Assembly (NCBI GenBank): GCA_946547205.1
Contig: CAMNPA010000100.1
Location: 1-5,671 of the forward strand
From: an uncultured Selenomonadales bacterium
GTDB taxonomy: Bacteria; Bacillota; Negativicutes; Selenomonadales; Selenomonadaceae
Direction: 5' to 3'
DNA: 5,671 nt
Below, one piece after another: positions 1-2,933 of this stretch. The notes under the pieces were generated by a model that saw nothing but the letters and a program-made list of their open reading frames with translations, had not been told where the DNA came from and ran no database searches. Every line of letters begins with the position of its first letter. The stretch's first letter is position 1. A program made the translations under genes and the position numbers.

Positions 1-97
1 CGGGAATTTTATCGTGAACAATGCCGCCCAAATTGATAAAGCCCAAATTTGAAAAACAAAGTGCGATGGCAAGAATCATTGGCACGACCTTTAACAT
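1..97 (-). CDS. N-terminus of an unidentified exported or membrane protein (partial, runs off the window)
   Basis: Reading from the ATG at 97-95 gives 32 open codons to the window edge, beginning MLKVVPMILAIALCFSNLGF. One lysine near the start followed by an uninterrupted hydrophobic stretch (about residues 4-14) and then small or polar residues resembles a Sec signal peptide or signal anchor. A GGAGG ribosome binding site (complement of 105-109) lies 7 nt upstream, which supports this start. It is on the same strand as the ABC-F gene, about 97 bp downstream of it, so read-through transcription is possible. No family can be named from 32 residues. The reading frame and RBS are seen; export is inferred. 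Confidence 0.6.
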   Translation of the reverse strand, partial: MLKVVPMILAIALCFSNLGFINLGGIVHDKIP

Positions 98-118
98 TGC
101 GATGCCTCCAATCCAAAA

Positions 119-145
119 GCTTTGAGCTTTGAGCTTTGAGCTTTT
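119..145. repeat. Heptamer tandem repeat GCTTTGA, about 3.8 copies
   Basis: Three exact copies of GCTTTGA (119-125, 126-132, 133-139) are followed by a partial copy GCTTTT (140-145). The ends AAAAGCT (115-121) and AGCTTTT (139-145) are complementary and could form a 7-bp A/T-rich hairpin across the array. The array sits just upstream of the RBS of the leftmost gene, in the spacer after the ABC-F gene. It could act as a weak attenuator, but there is no long T-tract, so that is speculative. Confidence 0.85.
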
Positions 146-155
146 AGGGAGCACG

Positions 156-209
156 TTGCACTTGCAATAATTCCTAATTCCTCATTCCCAATTCCTAATT
201 GCACTGCAA
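156..209. repeat. Heptamer tandem repeat (AATTCCT type) with palindromic flanks, overlapping the ABC-F stop
   Basis: Phased from 171, four heptamers TTCCTAA, TTCCTCA, TTCCCAA, TTCCTAA run to 198. They are bracketed by two near-identical small palindromes: TTGCA-CT-TGCAA at 156-167 and TTGCA-C-TGCAA at 199-209. The ABC-F stop codon (complement of 195-197) lies inside the last heptamer, and the right flank encodes the final residues LQCN. The unit looks like a small dispersed intergenic repeat. Heptameric short tandem repeats are a known class in cyanobacteria; whether this is related is unknown. Confidence 0.8.
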
Positions 210-1853
210 GTCCCCCCAACGCGTATAAAGTTCGTCTATCTGTGTGAGCTTTGATTCATGAGCCGCCGCCAATGCCGTCAACTTGTCGGGAGTGACCGCG
301 CTGTTTATCTCGTGCTCAATCATTTTCAATTCCATTTCCGCCATTTTTATTTGCGCCTCGACTTTTTCCAATGCCTGCTCGTTAAGCTTAGCGTTCTGCG
401 TTTTAGGTTTTGTGGCTTTTGATTTCGGCTGCTTATCGTTCCTGATTTCTAATTCTTCAGTCCTGATTGCAGTTTCAAATTCTATTACCCGCGTCGCCAA
501 CTTGTCAAGCAACCAGCGGTCGTGCGTGACGATTAGAATTGTCCCGTCGAAGTCGTTCAATGCTGATTCGATTGCTTCCCGCGCAGGCAAATCCAAATGA
601 TTCGTCGGCTCGTCGAGTATCAAAAAATTTGCGCCCGTCAAGATGAGTTTCGTCAATGCCACGCGAGTTTTTTCTCCGCCGGACAAATCGGCAATGGGCT
701 TTTCAACGACTTGCGCAAAAAGTTGCAGGCGTGCCAATTCAGAACGCGCTTGACCTTCCGATAAGCCGAATTCGCAATTCAATTCTTCAAGCGGCGTGCG
801 ATTTTTGTTAAGCTCCTCGTGACCTTGCGACAGATAGCCGACTTTGACGCGGTTGCCGATTTTGATTTCGCCCGAATCAGCTTTGAGTTCGCCGACGATA
901 ATTTTCAGCAACGTTGACTTGCCGACGCCGTTGCGCCCGATAAGTCCGACCTTCTCGCCTTTGAAAAGCTCCGCGCTGAAATTTTTGATGATGTTCTTAA
1001 AATTTATGCCGTCAAGAATCAGAACGCGATTTGCAGACTCGGCGGCGTCGTTGAGTTTAATTGAGGCAGTTTCAGTTGTCGGCGGACGTTCAAGGCGTTC
1101 CATGCGGTCAAGTTGAATTTGACGACTGCGCGCACGTTTTGCCGTTGACGCCCGAACTTTATTTCGCCGCACAAAATCTTCAAGCTTGGCAATTTCTTCC
1201 TGCTGTTTCTCGTAAGCTTTAAGTTGCGCCGCGTGATGTTCCTGCTTGAGCCGCAAAAATTTTTCGTAGTTGCCGGGATAGAGCGTCGCGCGAAAATTTT
1301 CCATGTCCAAAATTTTTTCAACGCAATGTTGCAGAAAATGCCTGTCGTGCGTGACGGCGATGACGGTTCCGCGATAATTCTTGACAAAATCCTCAAGAAA
1401 GTCTATCGCGTAAATGTCGAGGTGATTCGTCGGCTCGTCAAGGATTAAAATTCGCGGTTCATTGAGCAACGCCTTTGCAAGAGAAATTTTGGCAGTCTCT
1501 CCGCCGCTGAAGTGATTGGGATTTTTTTCAAGCTCCGCCTCCGTGAATCCGAGTCCGAATAAAATTTTCCGCGCCTGAAATTTTTCAACGTCAACGGTCA
1601 ACATTTCGTCGAGCAAAGTCTTCGCGGTAAAGTGCGGCGTCTGTTCAACAAAGCCAATATCTTCCGCACGCAGTCCGCCGATTGTGCCCGCGTCGAAAAT
1701 TTCTGCTCCAATCATAATCTTTACGAGCGTTGACTTGCCCGCGCCGTTTTTGCCGACGATGCCGAGTTTTTCGCCGTCAGCAACTTTAAAAGTCACATCG
1801 CGGAAAATCAATCGTTCGCCGTAAAATTTCGTAACGTTGTCGAGTTGAATCAT
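195..1853 (-). CDS. ABC-F family ATPase (translation factor or ribosome-protection type)
   Basis: This is a complete 552-residue protein with two ABC ATPase cassettes and no transmembrane segment. Members of this family bind the ribosomal E site and modulate the P-site tRNA and peptidyl-transferase centre. Cassette 1 has Walker A GKNGAGKST (34-42), signature FSGGE (115-119), Walker B ending ILDEPTNHLD (137-146) and switch His169. Cassette 2 has GRNGVGKST (306-314), LSGGE (390-394), LILDEPTNHLD (411-421) and His444. The linker (about 186-263) is charged, predicted coiled coil, and contains RASTAKRARSRQ (234-245), typical of the inter-domain tRNA-contacting motif. Cassette 1 lacks the extra Arm insertion of EttA. 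A C-terminal coiled coil (about 492-546) recalls Uup or YdiF-type members. The short linker fits a housekeeping factor better than a drug-resistance type, but this cannot be decided here. The start has GGAG (complement of 1861-1864) 7 nt upstream. Residues 461-475 are encoded by a degenerate heptamer repeat. Confidence 0.95.
   Translation of the reverse strand: MIQLDNVTKFYGERLIFRDVTFKVADGEKLGIVGKNGAGKSTLVKIMIGAEIFDAGTIGGLRAEDIGFVEQTPHFTAKTLLDEMLTVDVEKFQARKILFGLGFTEAELEKNPNHFSGGETAKISLAKALLNEPRILILDEPTNHLDIYAIDFLEDFVKNYRGTVIAVTHDRHFLQHCVEKILDMENFRATLYPGNYEKFLRLKQEHHAAQLKAYEKQQEEIAKLEDFVRRNKVRASTAKRARSRQIQLDRMERLERPPTTETASIKLNDAAESANRVLILDGINFKNIIKNFSAELFKGEKVGLIGRNGVGKSTLLKIIVGELKADSGEIKIGNRVKVGYLSQGHEELNKNRTPLEELNCEFGLSEGQARSELARLQLFAQVVEKPIADLSGGEKTRVALTKLILTGANFLILDEPTNHLDLPAREAIESALNDFDGTILIVTHDRWLLDKLATRVIEFETAIRTEELEIRNDKQPKSKATKPKTQNAKLNEQALEKVEAQIKMAEMELKMIEHEINSAVTPDKLTALAAAHESKLTQIDELYTRWGDLQCN
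439..473. repeat. Degenerate heptamer repeat inside the ABC-F coding sequence
   Basis: TTCCTGA, TTTCTAA, TTCTTCA, GTCCTGA then TTGCAGT lie in register with the intergenic series TTCCTAA, TTCCTCA, TTCCCAA, TTCCTAA, TTGCACT at 171-205. By eye, 26 of 35 positions match with no gap. On the coding strand the segment gives the hydrophilic stretch TAIRTEELEIRND within the variable linker between cassette 2 and the C-terminal coiled coil. It keeps the frame open. It may be an old insertion of the same repeat, or chance similarity in low-complexity sequence. Confidence 0.5.
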
Positions 1854-1880
1854 GTGCTGTCTCCAAAAAGTTTTTCGGCT

Positions 1881-1909
1881 ATGATAGCAAAAAAAAATCC
1901 CGCCGTAAA
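1881..1909 (-). promoter_or_regulatory. Candidate promoter of the ABC-F gene, nested in the upstream gene's terminator
   Basis: On the minus strand, TTTACG (complement of 1904-1909; 4 of 6 matches to TTGACA) is separated by 17 bp from TATCAT (complement of 1881-1886; 5 of 6 matches to TATAAT). Transcription would start about 20 nt upstream of the ABC-F start codon. The -35 lies in the terminator loop of the TPR gene and the -10 lies just past its T-tract. Assigned from consensus and spacing only. Confidence 0.5.
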
Positions 1910-1920
1910 TTTTGGCGGGA
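1889..1920 (-). terminator. Rho-independent terminator of the TPR gene
   Basis: A perfect 7-bp G/C-rich stem, TCCCGCC (1898-1904) with GGCGGGA (1914-1920), encloses a 9-nt loop. Read on the minus strand it is followed by nine consecutive T residues (complement of 1889-1897). It begins about 11 bp after the TPR stop codon, the usual place for an intrinsic terminator. On the plus strand it is followed by AAAA before any T run, and no plus-strand gene precedes it, so its function is assigned to the minus strand. Confidence 0.9.
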
Positions 1921-1931
1921 AAAATTTTTTA

Positions 1932-2801
1932 TCAGCAAGCGTAGCCGAGCGATTTGGCTTTGTCGAAATCGGCTTGAGCTTTTGCCGCGTCGCCGAGTGC
2001 TTGATAAACTTTGCCGCGATGGTTGTAAGTTTCGGCGTCACCGGGATTTAGCTCAATGGATTTGTCGAAATCTTTAAGAGCCGCCGCGTATTGCTTATTA
2101 TCGGCGTGAACGACACCGCGATTTTTGTACGTCCAAGCGTCATCGGGACTCAACTCAAAAGCTTTGTCGAAATCGGCTTGAGCTTTTGCCGCGTCGCCGA
2201 GTGCTTGATAAACTTTGCCGCGATGGTTGTAAGTTTCGGCGTCACCGGGATTTAGCTCAATGGATTTGTCGAAATCTTTAAGAGCCGCCGCGTATTGCTT
2301 ATTATCGGCGTGAACGACACCGCGATTTTTGTACGTCCAAGCGTCATCGGGACTCAACTCAAAAGCTTTGTCGAAATCTTGAAGAGCGCGTTCGTATTGT
2401 CCGAGACCGTTGTAAGCGAGAGCGCGACTGCTGTACGCCCAAATATTATTCGGTTCAAGCTCAAGAGTTTTGTTAAAATCTTGAAGTGCACGCTCATATT
2501 GTCCGAGAGCATGGTAAACGAGCCCGCGATTGTTATAAGCCGCTGAATCATTCGGATCGAGCTCAATCACCTTGTTAAAATCTTGAATTGCCCGTTCGTA
2601 TTCTCCGAGCCGATAATAAACGAGCCCGCGATTGTTGTACGTCGCGACATCAGTTGGATCAAGCGCAAGGGCTTTGTCGTATGCTTGAAGGTCTTCTTTG
2701 TAAAGTTTAATTTCCCAATCGCTAATCGCGGCAAAACTGTTCGTCGTCGTCAACGTGCTTGCAACGATTAGCAAAACTGCAAAAAATTTTTTCGTATTCA
2801 T
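1932..2801 (-). CDS. Exported tetratricopeptide-repeat (TPR) protein, seven repeats
   Basis: This is a 289-residue protein. A signal peptide is clear: MNTKK, a hydrophobic core FFAVLLIVAS, then TTTNSFA with likely cleavage after Ala24 or Ala25. It has no lipobox cysteine. A half repeat (about 30-49) precedes seven 34-residue TPRs: 50-83, 84-117, 118-151, 152-185, 186-219, 220-253 and 254-287. Each has the TPR pattern of Tyr-x-x-Arg-Gly in helix A and a Tyr/Ala-x-x-Ala...Asp-Phe-x-Lys-Ala helix B, ending in a Leu-x-Pro turn. Repeats 6-7 copy 4-5 exactly. TPR proteins are protein-interaction scaffolds; the partner here is unknown. The frame is open 261 nt further upstream, but GGGAGG 7 nt before this ATG plus the signal peptide fix the start. 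The gene is divergent from the RTX gene and followed by a strong terminator, so it is probably monocistronic. It ends with ...LGYAC. Confidence 0.93.
   Translation of the reverse strand: MNTKKFFAVLLIVASTLTTTNSFAAISDWEIKLYKEDLQAYDKALALDPTDVATYNNRGLVYYRLGEYERAIQDFNKVIELDPNDSAAYNNRGLVYHALGQYERALQDFNKTLELEPNNIWAYSSRALAYNGLGQYERALQDFDKAFELSPDDAWTYKNRGVVHADNKQYAAALKDFDKSIELNPGDAETYNHRGKVYQALGDAAKAQADFDKAFELSPDDAWTYKNRGVVHADNKQYAAALKDFDKSIELNPGDAETYNHRGKVYQALGDAAKAQADFDKAKSLGYAC
1957..2364. repeat. Perfect 204-bp tandem duplication (two TPR units per copy)
   Basis: Positions 1957-2160 and 2161-2364 are identical base for base, and the match continues 14 nt further (to 2378) into the preceding repeat before diverging. 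The period of 204 bp is exactly 68 codons, or two 34-residue TPRs, so the frame is preserved. The other TPRs in the same gene differ clearly from each other, so these copies arose recently by unequal recombination or slippage, or were homogenised. Confidence 0.97.
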
Positions 2802-2808
2802 GTGAATG

Positions 2809-2814
2809 CCTCCC
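2809..2814 (-). promoter_or_regulatory. Ribosome binding site that fixes the TPR gene start
   Basis: GGGAGG on the minus strand, 7 nt before the ATG at 2801. It chooses this start over in-frame upstream ATGs, which would bury the signal peptide inside the protein and run into the RTX coding region. Confidence 0.9.
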
Positions 2815-2836
2815 AACAAAAATTTTTCGGCGCGTG

Positions 2837-2866
2837 ATTTTGTGGCGGTCATTTTTTTACGTTCAA
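2837..2866 (-). promoter_or_regulatory. Weak candidate promoter of the TPR gene
   Basis: On the minus strand TTGAAC (complement of 2861-2866) and CAAAAT (complement of 2837-2842) are 18 bp apart, each with 4 of 6 consensus matches. This would start transcription within about 30 nt of the TPR start codon. It is the best candidate I find between the two genes on this strand, but it is weak. Confidence 0.3.
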
Positions 2867-2870
2867 ATCC

Positions 2871-2900
2871 TTGCGCAATTTCTTTTGCTTGTAATATAAT
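2871..2900 (+). promoter_or_regulatory. Promoter of the RTX gene
   Basis: A perfect -10 TATAAT at 2895-2900 is preceded by TTGCGC at 2871-2876 with an 18-bp spacer. The -35 is weak (TTG only) and is part of an 8-bp palindrome TTGCGCAA (2871-2878), which could be a regulator half-site. The predicted start is near 2907, giving a leader of about 27 nt that includes the A/T tract and the RBS. Confidence 0.65.
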
Positions 2901-2919
2901 CAAACAAAAATTTTTTTGC

Positions 2920-2925
2920 AAGGAG
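2920..2925 (+). promoter_or_regulatory. Ribosome binding site of the RTX gene
   Basis: AAGGAG, 8 nt before the ATG at 2934. It is a strong match to the 16S rRNA anti-SD and supports this start. Confidence 0.9.
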
Positions 2926-2933
2926 ATGTTATC

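Noticed and set aside
283..1448. Plus-strand open frames at 283-600, 844-1116 and 1224-1448, and the minus-strand frame at 1019-1396
   Set aside because: All lie within the ABC-F gene in other frames, have low-complexity translations, no RBS support, and no recognisable domains.
1845..2771. Plus-strand open frames antisense to the TPR gene (1845-2051, 2295-2546, 2583-2771)
   Set aside because: The repeated structure comes from the TPR coding strand; there are no RBS or family features on this strand.
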